Assembly: GCA_045543615.1 (NCBI GenBank)
Contig: JAZPXL010000020.1
Coordinates: 31,470-95,469, forward strand
Direction of reading: 5' to 3'
Length of the DNA: 64,000 bases
Source: CAG-390 sp045543615
GTDB lineage: Bacteria; Bacillota; Clostridia; Oscillospirales; CAG-272
Part shown: one piece after another, positions 8,001 through 16,849 of the stretch
Layout of the letters: each line of letters begins with the position of its first letter
Numbering within the stretch: the stretch's first letter is position 1
Notes under the pieces: model-generated
Seen by the model: only the letters and a program-made list of their open reading frames with translations
Told to the model about the DNA's origin: nothing
Database searches by the model: none
Translations under genes and position numbers: made by a program

Positions 8001-9482
8001 ATGAAAAGAATTACAGCACTCGTACTTTCACTCATTATGGTCCTCTTCGTATTTACAATAGTTGGTTGCGTTGACAACGGCGCAGGCGACGACACGACAG
8101 GATCTGCAGACACCTCCGGTGGCGAGACCTCCGTTAAGGACGTTCTCGGATTTGACAAGCAGGATTACAAAAACCAGAAATTCTACATTCTTCTTAACAA
8201 CTCGAGCGCTGCAAAATTCTCTATGGCAGAGGACTTCTATGCCGACGAGAACGCAGCTGACGCTGTAAGCGAGGAGACCTACAACCGTAATCTCGCTTGC
8301 GAGGATTACCTCAAGATCGATATCGAATACGTTCAGGAACCCGGCAACTGGAACAGTGGTATGCCTCAGAAGATCTACACTCAGGTAATGGGTGGTAACT
8401 GCGACTACGATATGGTTGCTATGGGTCTTAACACAGGTATTATGGGTGGTTATATCGATATTTACCGTAACATTCTTGAGATGGAAGGCATCAATCCCGC
8501 TCACGACTGGTGGGTACAGGAGCTTGTTGATGAGGCTTCCGTTAACGGCCGCCTTATCTTCATCACAGGTGACGTAGGTATTTCCACATACCGTTACCTC
8601 GGTTGTATCTTTGCTAACCTTACAACTGCAAGCAACTGGGGCATTGAAACTGATTTCTATCAGACAGTAAGAGACAAGAAGTGGACAATGGAGGAGTTCT
8701 TCAATACCGCTCTTGTGGTTGGTCAGGACGTTAACAACGACGGTCAGTTCGACGTTAACCTCGATACACTTGGTTGGGCAAACGTTATGACCAGCGTTCG
8801 CCTTATGTGGAGCTCTGCTGATGTTAACCTTATCAACCGTCAGGGAGATGGTACATTTGCTGTAGTTAAGGAGCTTGATGACAGAACACTTGAGCTCATT
8901 ACAAAGATTAAGGACGCATACGACAGCACAAACTCTGCATATTTCTCCTCAACAACGGATGCAGTAACAGCGTTTGTTGACGACCGTTGCCTCTTTGCAA
9001 GCTTCGTTCTCTCTATGGCAGAGGAGCTTGCAGTCTCCAACATCGAGAGTGAGTTCGCAATTCTTCCTCTTCCTCTCTACGATGCTAACCAGGATGATTA
9101 CATTTCCACAAACATTTCCGCATACAACGCAATCTTCTTCCCGGACTCCAACAAGGATCCCGTTCTTGCAGCAAGAGTTGCAGAGTATATGGGTTACTAC
9201 GGACAGAAGAACATCGTTCCCAAGTACTACGATGTAGCACTCAAGAACCGTTACAGCAACAATGTTGAGAACATCGAGATGCTCGACCTCATCCGTGACA
9301 AGCTCCGTGTATCTCCCAACGAGCTCTTCGGTACAATCGGTGACATCATCGGTGCAACACCTACAACAAACAAGAACACCGATACAAACAGCCTTTACGC
9401 TACACCTGTCTCCTATTGGAAAGGTATGTATAACGATTATTCCAAGGGCGTTAGCGAGTACATCTTCCAGTACTTCAAATAA
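8001..9482 (+). CDS. Extracellular solute-binding lipoprotein (sugar ABC transporter type)
   Basis: A 493-aa lipoprotein with lipobox IVGC (Cys23), an Asp/Thr/Gly linker, and a fold consistent with family-1-like sugar-binding proteins. DYDMVAMGLNTG lies near the first lobe and DDRCLFASFVLSMAEELAV in the second, a typical 'G..Am......' region. It should capture an oligosaccharide at the cell surface. No ABC permease or ATPase genes follow; the next genes are oxidoreductases and a glycosidase, so transport partners must be elsewhere. GAAAGGA precedes the ATG by 10 bases. Twin TATAAT-like boxes near 7940-7951 may be its promoter, with a weak -35. Confidence 0.8.
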   Translation: MKRITALVLSLIMVLFVFTIVGCVDNGAGDDTTGSADTSGGETSVKDVLGFDKQDYKNQKFYILLNNSSAAKFSMAEDFYADENAADAVSEETYNRNLACEDYLKIDIEYVQEPGNWNSGMPQKIYTQVMGGNCDYDMVAMGLNTGIMGGYIDIYRNILEMEGINPAHDWWVQELVDEASVNGRLIFITGDVGISTYRYLGCIFANLTTASNWGIETDFYQTVRDKKWTMEEFFNTALVVGQDVNNDGQFDVNLDTLGWANVMTSVRLMWSSADVNLINRQGDGTFAVVKELDDRTLELITKIKDAYDSTNSAYFSSTTDAVTAFVDDRCLFASFVLSMAEELAVSNIESEFAILPLPLYDANQDDYISTNISAYNAIFFPDSNKDPVLAARVAEYMGYYGQKNIVPKYYDVALKNRYSNNVENIEMLDLIRDKLRVSPNELFGTIGDIIGATPTTNKNTDTNSLYATPVSYWKGMYNDYSKGVSEYIFQYFK

Positions 9483-9539
9483 TTCGACTACTTGATTAAA
9501 GCATAAATTCGCGCAATTCACAGAAAGGCAGAAATAACA

Positions 9540-10568
9540 ATGGACAATAAGCAGATAGTATTTACAGCACCCGGCAAGGCTGAGCTGCTTGATAACACGG
9601 TAGCAGACGCTCTTGCTCCCCATCAGGTACGTGTTCGTACAACATACACAGTTATCAGCGCAGGTACAGAGAGAGCAAACCTCGTAGGCGAGGTTAACAT
9701 CTCCGGTAAGCGTGAGGACTGCAACGACCGTTTCCCCAGAAAGCTTGGTTATTGCGGTGTTGGTGTTGTTGAAGAGATTGGCTCTGAGGTAACACACGTT
9801 AAGGTCGGACAGAGAGTTGTTATTTACTTTGGTAAGCACAGCCAGTACAATATTATTCCCGAAACCAACGCAATTCCGATCATTCCCGACAGCGTAAGCG
9901 ATCTTGACGCTTGTTTGATGGTTATCGCTTGCTTCCCTGCAGGTGGACTTCGCAAGACCCGTCTTGAGTACGGCGAGGCGGCTATGATAGTAGGCCTTGG
10001 CATTCTTGGTATTATTGGCGTTAAGCTTGCACAGATTTCCGGTGCTGTTCCTGTAATTGCAGTTGACCCCAACCCTGAGAGACGTGCTCTCGCTCTTGAG
10101 TATGGAGCTGACGTTGCACTTGATCCCAGAGACAGCGACTTTATCGATAAGGTAAAGGAGCTTACACACGGCAAGGGCGTTCCGGTTGTTATTGAGGCTT
10201 CGGGTAACTCCACAGCTCTCAAGCAGTCCCTGCTTTGCTGCGCACCTATGGCAAGAGTATCTCTTCTTGGTTGCACACGTACACCCGACACATACGATCT
10301 CTATCACGATGTTCACTATCCCGGCGTTCAGCTCATCGGTGCGCACAACTTTGCTCGCCCGAAGGTTGAATCCTATCCAGGACATTGGACAGCAGAGGAT
10401 GACGTTCACGCAATGCTCAACCTCATCGCATACGGTCGTATGGATCTCAAGCCTCTCATCTCCGAGGTTCACTCTCCTGCAGAGTGTGGCGAGGTATTTG
10501 CGAGACTTGCTAACGATAAGAACTTCCCCATTGGCGTAGCATTTAACTGGAACGAGGTTAACAAATGA
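9540..10568 (+). CDS. Medium-chain dehydrogenase/reductase (MDR superfamily)
   Basis: A cytoplasmic NAD(P)-dependent oxidoreductase of 342 aa. The GroES-like N-terminal domain is followed by a Rossmann domain with GLGILGIIGVKLAQ (about 155-168) and the acidic end of the second strand, AVDPNP. The usual catalytic-zinc Cys near the N-terminus is not evident; the segment reads SAGTERANLVG, as in the MDR half of bi-domain sugar oxidoreductases. The stop overlaps the next start (ATGA), linking it to a Gfo/Idh partner. A role in oxidising or epimerising an imported sugar is inferred. Confidence 0.8.
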   Translation: MDNKQIVFTAPGKAELLDNTVADALAPHQVRVRTTYTVISAGTERANLVGEVNISGKREDCNDRFPRKLGYCGVGVVEEIGSEVTHVKVGQRVVIYFGKHSQYNIIPETNAIPIIPDSVSDLDACLMVIACFPAGGLRKTRLEYGEAAMIVGLGILGIIGVKLAQISGAVPVIAVDPNPERRALALEYGADVALDPRDSDFIDKVKELTHGKGVPVVIEASGNSTALKQSLLCCAPMARVSLLGCTRTPDTYDLYHDVHYPGVQLIGAHNFARPKVESYPGHWTAEDDVHAMLNLIAYGRMDLKPLISEVHSPAECGEVFARLANDKNFPIGVAFNWNEVNK

Positions 10569-11584
10569 GACCGATAAAGCTTGGTCATATTGGTACGCTT
10601 CACGACCACAGCTCAGCCAAGCTTGAATGTGTCAGAAAATTTCCTGAGCTTTTCGAGGTGATCGGGGTAGTCCCCGAATCACCCGAAAGGTGGGAGGAGA
10701 TAAAGGATCTTCCTGCGTACAGTGGTGTAAGATGCGTTACCCGAGAAGAGCTTTTTGAGGCGGGGGTAGAGGCAGTATTGGTTGAGGGCTTTGAGCGTCA
10801 GCTGATAATTGATGCACTCTATTTTGCCGAGAGGGGAGTACATCTCCACATCGACAAGCCTGCCGGTGACGATGTTGCTACATTTGAGAAGCTTTTGCGA
10901 GTAGCAAAGGAAAAGAATCTGACAGTTCAGATGGCGTATATGTACAGATACAATGCAGCCTTGCTCGATTGCCTCAGTCGCATAGAGAAGGGCGAGCTTG
11001 GCGAGATATATTCCGTAACAGCTATTATGAATACAGGACATCCTGCATCGAAGAGAGAATGGCTCTCCCGTCTGCCCGGTGGTATCTTCTATTTTCTTGG
11101 CTGTCATATGATCGACCTTGTATACCGTTTGCTCGGCAAGCCCGATGAGATCCATCCCTTCCTCAAATCCACAGGCTTTGATGGAGTTGAGAGTATCGAC
11201 TTCGGACACGCAGTATTTGAATACAGAAACGGCGTATCCACGCTTGAAGCAACGAGTGCTGAGATCAACGGCTACGGCCGTCGTCAGCTTGTAGTTTGCG
11301 GAAGCCGTGGTACATACGAAATTGAGCCGCTTGAAGCTCCGACACACGCATATTTCATTTCTGCCGATCAGGCTGTCACATTTGGCGACAGACGAGTTGA
11401 GGTAGAGCTTCCGCCCTTTGACGGAAAATGTCGATATGATGAAATGATGAAGGATTTTGCAGCATTCGTAAGAGGCGAGAGAGAAAATCCCTTCACATAT
11501 TCATATGAGCTTGAGCTTCAGAAGCTTATTGCCTTCTGTTGCTTTGACAGAGAAGTCGATTGGAGATCGACCACAGAAATATAA
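10565..11584 (+). CDS. Gfo/Idh/MocA-family oxidoreductase
   Basis: A 339-aa NAD(P)-dependent sugar oxidoreductase. The N-terminal Rossmann fold opens with KLGHIGTLHDH. HIDKPAGDD (about 96-104) matches the conserved (E/D)KP signature of the family, and the C-terminal alpha/beta domain contains the GCHMIDLVYRLLG helix with the usual catalytic-region His-Asp. It overlaps the MDR gene by 4 bases. In other bacteria these two domains occur as one fused protein, which supports a joint reaction. The substrate is unknown. Confidence 0.87.
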   Translation: MRPIKLGHIGTLHDHSSAKLECVRKFPELFEVIGVVPESPERWEEIKDLPAYSGVRCVTREELFEAGVEAVLVEGFERQLIIDALYFAERGVHLHIDKPAGDDVATFEKLLRVAKEKNLTVQMAYMYRYNAALLDCLSRIEKGELGEIYSVTAIMNTGHPASKREWLSRLPGGIFYFLGCHMIDLVYRLLGKPDEIHPFLKSTGFDGVESIDFGHAVFEYRNGVSTLEATSAEINGYGRRQLVVCGSRGTYEIEPLEAPTHAYFISADQAVTFGDRRVEVELPPFDGKCRYDEMMKDFAAFVRGERENPFTYSYELELQKLIAFCCFDREVDWRSTTEI

Positions 11585-11602
11585 GCCCATACGGAGGCAA
11601 CA

Positions 11603-14110
11603 ATGATTAAAATGTTCAGAAATACAAAGTGCATAATCAGCAGAGCAGTAGCAATGCTTCTTCTGCTCGTTATGCTTTCGCTTCAGCTTATGGCTTGTGA
11701 TCCCGAAGGTGATCCAAGTGACACAACGGCTGACGATAATACTACACAAGAGGTAACAGATAACGTGCAAGTACCCGATAATGGTGCTATCATCACCGTA
11801 GCAGGTGGTTTTAAGCAGGATGGCACAGAGCTTTACACAAATGTAACAAGCAAGGATGCGAGCTTTGATTTTGCTTCTCGCATTGAGGTTTCCAAGATTG
11901 CAAAATGGGAAATCTACAAGGACGCAGACACAACAGATCTCATTGACGGCAAAGAGGTAACTCTTACCGAGGGTGAGAACTCCTATTACATCAAGGTACA
12001 TCGTGACGAAAACGTCACAACCTACCACGCAGTTGTCAACTATCACGAGGCTTGCTTTGTTGAGTTCTATTCAAGCTCCAAGGTTAAGGTCGAAACGCAG
12101 ATGGTTGATGTTGGTGGAAGCGCAAAAGTACCCACAACTCCCGTTAAGACAGGCTTTACATTTGATGGATGGTATCTTGACGGCGTAAAATACGATTTTG
12201 CAACAAAAGTAAACGAAGACATTACCCTTATTGCTCATTGGACAAAGGATGATAACACTTTCGTTTCTTCAAACACACAAGTGCCTGTATTCGACACACT
12301 TGATGCATCCCTCCATATAGTATGGAAGGATTATGCTGACAATCTCAAACTTCGTCCTGAGAGTGTTAAGTGCATTCTTACCCAGACAGTTGACGGTAGC
12401 GAGAATGTTTACGAGATAGTTCTCACCGAAAAGTCAGCTAAATGGGCAACAGGAACAACAGTTCCCACAGGTGCTGAGCTTACAAGAGGTGAGGGTGGCG
12501 ATTGGACACTCTACATAAGAAATCTTCCCAAGGAAGTTGGTGGCAAGGCTTGCTCCTACACACTCGTGCAGGAAGCTTTGAGTGGCAACTACACCACGCT
12601 TCAGGGCGCAAGCGCAGTAACAAATACCATCCGTGGTTATGTTCCATCAATTGACTCAACAGCTGCACTTACAACACGCAACAGCCGTTTCTACGATAAG
12701 GCCGGCAATATGATAGTTCTCAACGGTGTTGTAACTATCAACGTTGGTAACGCAACATATCACACCGATATTTCCACAAGAGCACTTGATAAGCTCAAGG
12801 CTATTGGCGTAAACGCAATCAGAGTTACAGCTCAGATCGTTGGTGATGTCGGATACGGTTATGTTTACTTCAACAACGGCTCTGCAAGAACGGGCGATTA
12901 TAATGACAGCAACGCAAAGAGACATTCTGAGGCTGATCGCAAGCTTATGATTGAGAGCCTTGATTATGCTATCAAGAACGCCACAGAGTTGGGTATGTAT
13001 ATCGTAATCGACTGGGGTATTCTTACCTCCAATCCTATGCAGTATGTTGAAGAGGCAAGCGAATTCTTCGGTATTCTTGCTGAAAAGCATAAGGACAATC
13101 CTTATGTTCTCTTTGAGATCTGTAACGAGCCTCAGGCAACCTGGGGTAACGCAAACGGTCCTCAGAACAGCATTAAGAACTATGCAGAGAAGATTATCGA
13201 GGTTGTTCGCTCTAAAGGTTCCGATGCAATAGTTATCGTTGCTCCCAACAACTGTGCAACAGCACTTTCTGCGTTCACAGGCCCTGTTGCAGGTGATGAC
13301 CCAATTGATATGCCTCTTGATGATGAGCACGCATACAATGTTGCTTATACATTCCACTGCTATCCTTACAACTACAAGTATACCACATACAGCTGGAAGC
13401 TGCGTGATGCATACGAGGCAGGCTATACAGTTGTTGTAACAGAGTTCAGCCCGATGGACGGCACATTTGACAACCCCGACAAGCTGACATACGATATGCA
13501 GGAATCTGCAAAGTATCTCCGTCAGTTCAGAGAGTACAATTACAACTTCTTCTACTTCCGTTATACATCAATGCAGTACAACAATGACAGCATTGCAAAC
13601 TATAAGGAAACTATGATGTTTGTTCCCAACGTCAACCTCATCACAAAGAACTGGACACGTGACGATCTTACAGTATGCGGCAAGTGGTTCTACGATTATA
13701 TGACAGGCGACGGCGTATTTGCACCTGCAGACTTCACAACAACACAGAAGAAGCCTCTTATGCAGGAATACAAGGACAAATACCTCAAGGACTTTGGACT
13801 TTCCGTTGTATTCCCCGGCTTTGCAATCAGCGCAAAGGAAATGGGCAACGCTGAGTTCTTCAGCATTGGCAAGGAGGACACACTTGAGGATCGTCAGTAC
13901 CATTACTACTGCTACCTTATTTACTCTCAGATTGCAAATAAGGTTGGAGCTAATAATGTAAGTGGTGCTGATATGAACACGCTTCCTACCGATAAAGCAA
14001 CACCTATGATTCTTAATTATCGTCTTGCAAATGTTAACCATACTGTATCAGTAATGTACGGCACGAGTAATGACGGAAGCGAGTTCGGAATCACAATAAT
14101 TCTTAAATAA
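11603..14110 (+). CDS. Modular GH5 glycoside hydrolase lipoprotein
   Basis: An 835-aa surface enzyme that likely cleaves beta-linked glucan or mannan. Lipobox LMAC (Cys32) is followed by a linker, an InlB-type B-repeat (about 150-215, FTFDGWYLDGVKYDF) and a Cna-B-like domain (about 230-345, RPESVKCIL through SYTLVQEALSGNYTT). The GH5 catalytic domain (about 350-690) has the acid/base Glu509 in ICNEPQ and nucleophile Glu614 in VVTEFSP. About 130 further residues have no recognised fold. GGAGG at 11593-11597 supports the start. It sits at the end of the AraC-linked operon. Adhesion-type modules on a lipid-anchored glycosidase are unusual. Confidence 0.85.
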   Translation: MIKMFRNTKCIISRAVAMLLLLVMLSLQLMACDPEGDPSDTTADDNTTQEVTDNVQVPDNGAIITVAGGFKQDGTELYTNVTSKDASFDFASRIEVSKIAKWEIYKDADTTDLIDGKEVTLTEGENSYYIKVHRDENVTTYHAVVNYHEACFVEFYSSSKVKVETQMVDVGGSAKVPTTPVKTGFTFDGWYLDGVKYDFATKVNEDITLIAHWTKDDNTFVSSNTQVPVFDTLDASLHIVWKDYADNLKLRPESVKCILTQTVDGSENVYEIVLTEKSAKWATGTTVPTGAELTRGEGGDWTLYIRNLPKEVGGKACSYTLVQEALSGNYTTLQGASAVTNTIRGYVPSIDSTAALTTRNSRFYDKAGNMIVLNGVVTINVGNATYHTDISTRALDKLKAIGVNAIRVTAQIVGDVGYGYVYFNNGSARTGDYNDSNAKRHSEADRKLMIESLDYAIKNATELGMYIVIDWGILTSNPMQYVEEASEFFGILAEKHKDNPYVLFEICNEPQATWGNANGPQNSIKNYAEKIIEVVRSKGSDAIVIVAPNNCATALSAFTGPVAGDDPIDMPLDDEHAYNVAYTFHCYPYNYKYTTYSWKLRDAYEAGYTVVVTEFSPMDGTFDNPDKLTYDMQESAKYLRQFREYNYNFFYFRYTSMQYNNDSIANYKETMMFVPNVNLITKNWTRDDLTVCGKWFYDYMTGDGVFAPADFTTTQKKPLMQEYKDKYLKDFGLSVVFPGFAISAKEMGNAEFFSIGKEDTLEDRQYHYYCYLIYSQIANKVGANNVSGADMNTLPTDKATPMILNYRLANVNHTVSVMYGTSNDGSEFGITIILK

Positions 14111-14136
14111 CAAGTATCTCGAAAGGAAAAAAGAAA

Positions 14137-15123
14137 ATGAAAGCAGTTCTTGTAACTAAAGACAATCATCTTGTCTGGTCGGATGTACCGGATCCCGTTA
14201 TAAAGAGCGAGGAAGTGCTTGTAGAAATACACGCAGCCGCACTCAACCGTGCTGACCTTATGCAGAGAGAGGGTACATATCCTCCCCCTCCCGGTTGTCC
14301 TGAGTGGATGGGCCTTGAAATCGCAGGTATCATCGTTAAGATGGGCGACGAGGCAGCAGAGAAGTCAAGCTTCAAGGTAGGCGACAAGGTTTGCGCGCTC
14401 CTTGGTGGTGGCGGATACGCTGAGTATGTTTCTGTTAAGTACGATATGCTTATGCCTGTTCCTGAGGGATGCTCTATGGTTGAAGCAGCAGCTCTTCCCG
14501 AGGCATTTGCAACAGCATACCTCAACCTCTTCTGGGAGGGCGGCCTCAAGGAAGGCGACACACTTCTTATGCACGCAGGTGCAAGTGGACTTGCAAGCGT
14601 TATCATTCCGATGGCAAAGGCTTTCGGTGCAAGAGTTATCACAACAGTTCTTTCCGACGAGCTTGCAGAGAGAATTGCTCCCCTCGGTGCTGACATTGTT
14701 GTTAACACAACAAAGACACCTATCGAGGAAGTTCTCAAGGCTGAGATGGAAGCAGGCAGAGCCGTTGACATCGCTATCGACTGTCTCGGCGGCGAGATGA
14801 TGGGTCGCTCGCTCCATTACCTCAAGTACGGCGCACGTTGGATTATGATCGCAACACTTGCAGGCGATATGACACAGGTTGACCTGCGCAACGTCTTCGT
14901 TCGCAACGTTCGCATTATCGGAAGCACACTTCGTTCAAAGACACCCGAGAGAAAGGCAGTTATTCTTGCAAATCTCGTTCGTGATATCTGGCCCAAGATC
15001 GAATCCCGTGAGCTTCTTCCCACAATCTACAAGGTACTGCCCATAACACAGGCAGAGGAGGCTCAGGCTATCCTTTACAGCGGCAAGCACAGCGGTAAGG
15101 TTGTTATGACAGTTGAGCACTGA
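14137..15123 (+). CDS. NAD(P)H:quinone oxidoreductase-like MDR protein
   Basis: A 328-aa zeta-crystallin/PIG3-type reductase that would pass hydride from NADPH to quinones or other electrophiles. NRADLMQREGTYPPPPGCPEWMG is the diagnostic N-terminal segment of the PIG3 subgroup. The Rossmann region has LLMHAGASGLASVIIPMAKA, and there are no zinc-ligand cysteines. AAAGGAAAA precedes the start, and it lies 26 bases after the GH5 gene, so it probably closes the same transcript before the terminator at 15134. Confidence 0.88.
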   Translation: MKAVLVTKDNHLVWSDVPDPVIKSEEVLVEIHAAALNRADLMQREGTYPPPPGCPEWMGLEIAGIIVKMGDEAAEKSSFKVGDKVCALLGGGGYAEYVSVKYDMLMPVPEGCSMVEAAALPEAFATAYLNLFWEGGLKEGDTLLMHAGASGLASVIIPMAKAFGARVITTVLSDELAERIAPLGADIVVNTTKTPIEEVLKAEMEAGRAVDIAIDCLGGEMMGRSLHYLKYGARWIMIATLAGDMTQVDLRNVFVRNVRIIGSTLRSKTPERKAVILANLVRDIWPKIESRELLPTIYKVLPITQAEEAQAILYSGKHSGKVVMTVEH

Positions 15124-15133
15124 GCTCTCAAAT

Positions 15134-15168
15134 AGAAAAGCCATTTGCCAAAGGCAAATGGCTTTTCT
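15134..15168. terminator. Terminator of the carbohydrate operon
   Basis: A 16-bp stem (15134-15149 with 15153-15168) with a 3-base AAA loop and a TTTTCT run. Confidence 0.88.
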
Positions 15169-15186
15169 CTATTGCACACAAAAAAG

Positions 15187-15215
15187 TTGACAACGATGGG
15201 CAACAATGTTATAAT
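15187..15215 (+). promoter_or_regulatory. Consensus promoter of the sugar transferase gene
   Basis: TTGACA at 15187-15192, a 17-base spacer, TATAAT at 15210-15215. Confidence 0.9.
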
Positions 15216-15264
15216 AAAACTAATCCAAGAAGCATAACCGAAGAATTCTTACGGAGAGAGAACG

Positions 15265-15858
15265 ATGTATAAAAAATTCGTCAAGAGAATACTTGACATA
15301 TTGCTTGCAATAATATTGCTGATAATATTATTCATACCGATGGTTGTCATCGGGATAATAATCAAGCTCGACTCGCCCGGCCCTGTGTTTTTCAGGCAAC
15401 GGCGTCTTGGCAAGGACAAAAAGGAATTCGGAATGATAAAATTCCGATCAATGTCAACGCTTGCGCCCAAATATACTCCAAAGCATCAGCTTAGGGATGC
15501 AGAGAGCTATATCAGTCCATTTGGGCGATTTATCAGACGTTATTCAATAGACGAGCTTCCACAGCTCTTCAATATCATAGGAGGCAGTATGAGCTTTGTT
15601 GGCCCTCGTCCTGCTCTCTATAATCAGTATGACCTAATTGAAGCAAGGGACAGATACGGCGCAAACTCGCTGACACCGGGACTTAGTGGCTGGGCGCAGA
15701 TAAACGGCAGGGACGAGATTGACACGGAAAGAAAAGCAGCTCTTGACGGAGAGTATCTTGAAAAGCAGAGCTTCCTTTTTGATCTTAGGTGCCTATTGCG
15801 TACTGTCAGGGTAGTTCTTTTTGCCGAGGGTGTTGTTGAGGGAGATGGAGAAGAATGA
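15265..15858 (+). CDS. Undecaprenyl-phosphate sugar phosphotransferase (PglC/WcaJ type)
   Basis: A 197-aa monotopic phosphoglycosyl transferase that moves a sugar-1-phosphate onto the lipid carrier to begin a surface glycan. The N-terminal membrane hairpin (about 10-32) contains the SPGP reentrant segment (LDSPGPVFFRQRRLG). The catalytic core has KFRSM, the Asp-Glu pair in RYSIDELPQLFNII, and MSFVGPRPAL. It is the short form, lacking the five-helix N-terminal bundle. No glycosyltransferase cluster adjoins it; PHP-domain genes follow. Confidence 0.92.
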   Translation: MYKKFVKRILDILLAIILLIILFIPMVVIGIIIKLDSPGPVFFRQRRLGKDKKEFGMIKFRSMSTLAPKYTPKHQLRDAESYISPFGRFIRRYSIDELPQLFNIIGGSMSFVGPRPALYNQYDLIEARDRYGANSLTPGLSGWAQINGRDEIDTERKAALDGEYLEKQSFLFDLRCLLRTVRVVLFAEGVVEGDGEE

Positions 15859-15951
15859 ACTCATTGTTTGTCCCTGAGACTTACGATGAGTTTTTCTTTT
15901 GCGCAAAAGAGATAAAAATGCCACGGAGGTATGGAAAAAAAGAGAAATTTG

Positions 15952-15960
15952 TGCTATAAT
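15952..15960 (+). promoter_or_regulatory. Extended -10 promoter of the PHP-domain pair
   Basis: TGCTATAAT ends at 15960, 30 bases before the ATG. No good -35 is visible. Confidence 0.6.
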
Positions 15961-15989
15961 AGTAAAAAACAAAAGCGAAGGATGGCGTT

Positions 15990-16835
15990 ATGGAAAAGTA
16001 TTGCGATCTTCATACACACTCCGTTTTCTCCGACGGCACATACACGCCAAGCGAAATTGTTGATGCAGCAGAAGAGGCAGGTCTGTCTGCTGTCGCCTTG
16101 ACCGACCACAACACAACCCTGGGACTTGATGAATTTTTGTCAGCTTCACGGGGACGAGGAGTTTTTGCGATAGCCGGAATTGAGCTTTCGACAGAGTGGA
16201 GGGGTAAGGAATTGCATATTGTCTCGCTTTTTCTTCCGAGAGAGAGCTTTAGAATGGTTGAAGATATGCTTGCCGAGAGAAACGAGATGAAGAAAGATGC
16301 CAATCGACGTCTTGTTGCAGCACTTCGGGCAGACGGATACCAAATCGACTATGATGAGATAGCACGTCATACCGAGGGTTATATCAACAGAGCTCATATT
16401 GCAAGAGCTCTTATGGAGATGGGGTATGTAAGCAGTATCAAGGAGGCGTTTTCGACTCTTCTTGCAGAGGGACGGGGTTATTATGTGCCACCATCACTTA
16501 TTGATGCGTGTGACGGCATAGAGTTTCTGAAATCCGCAGGCTCTGTAACTGTGTTGGCTCATCCATTTTTAAATCTGAGCGAGAGCGAGCTTGAGGCTTT
16601 TTTGCCGATTGCAAAAGAGCGAGGACTTGATGCTATCGAGACGCATTATTCGCTTTTTAGCGAAGAAGAAACTGCAATTGCCACCCAAAAAGCTTACCGT
16701 TATGAACTATACGAGAGTGGTGGCAGCGATTTTCACGGAAACAATAAGCCCGATATAGCGATTGGCAGAGGACGGGGAGAGATGAGAGTTCCATACACTT
16801 TTGTCACAAAGCTTGAGAGCTTGATATCAAAATAA
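15990..16835 (+). CDS. PHP-domain phosphoesterase (RNase AM/TrpH type)
   Basis: A 281-aa metal-dependent phosphoesterase. DLHTHSVFSDGTYTP at the N-terminus, ALTDHNTT (about 35-42), a glutamate in IAGIELST, VLAHPFLN and SGGSDFHG supply the His/Asp/Glu metal ligands of the PHP fold. The insert around 95-160 resembles 3',5'-nucleoside bisphosphate phosphatases and 5'-3' exoribonuclease AM. GCGAAGGA precedes the ATG. It forms an operon with the next gene, 14 bases downstream. Confidence 0.88.
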   Translation: MEKYCDLHTHSVFSDGTYTPSEIVDAAEEAGLSAVALTDHNTTLGLDEFLSASRGRGVFAIAGIELSTEWRGKELHIVSLFLPRESFRMVEDMLAERNEMKKDANRRLVAALRADGYQIDYDEIARHTEGYINRAHIARALMEMGYVSSIKEAFSTLLAEGRGYYVPPSLIDACDGIEFLKSAGSVTVLAHPFLNLSESELEAFLPIAKERGLDAIETHYSLFSEEETAIATQKAYRYELYESGGSDFHGNNKPDIAIGRGRGEMRVPYTFVTKLESLISK

Positions 16836-16849
16836 AAAAGGAGAGGAAA

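Noticed and set aside
8949..10472. Minus-strand reading frame of 507 codons
   Set aside because: Antisense to the end of the solute-binding lipoprotein and the MDR gene; Cys-rich, no RBS, no recognisable domain.
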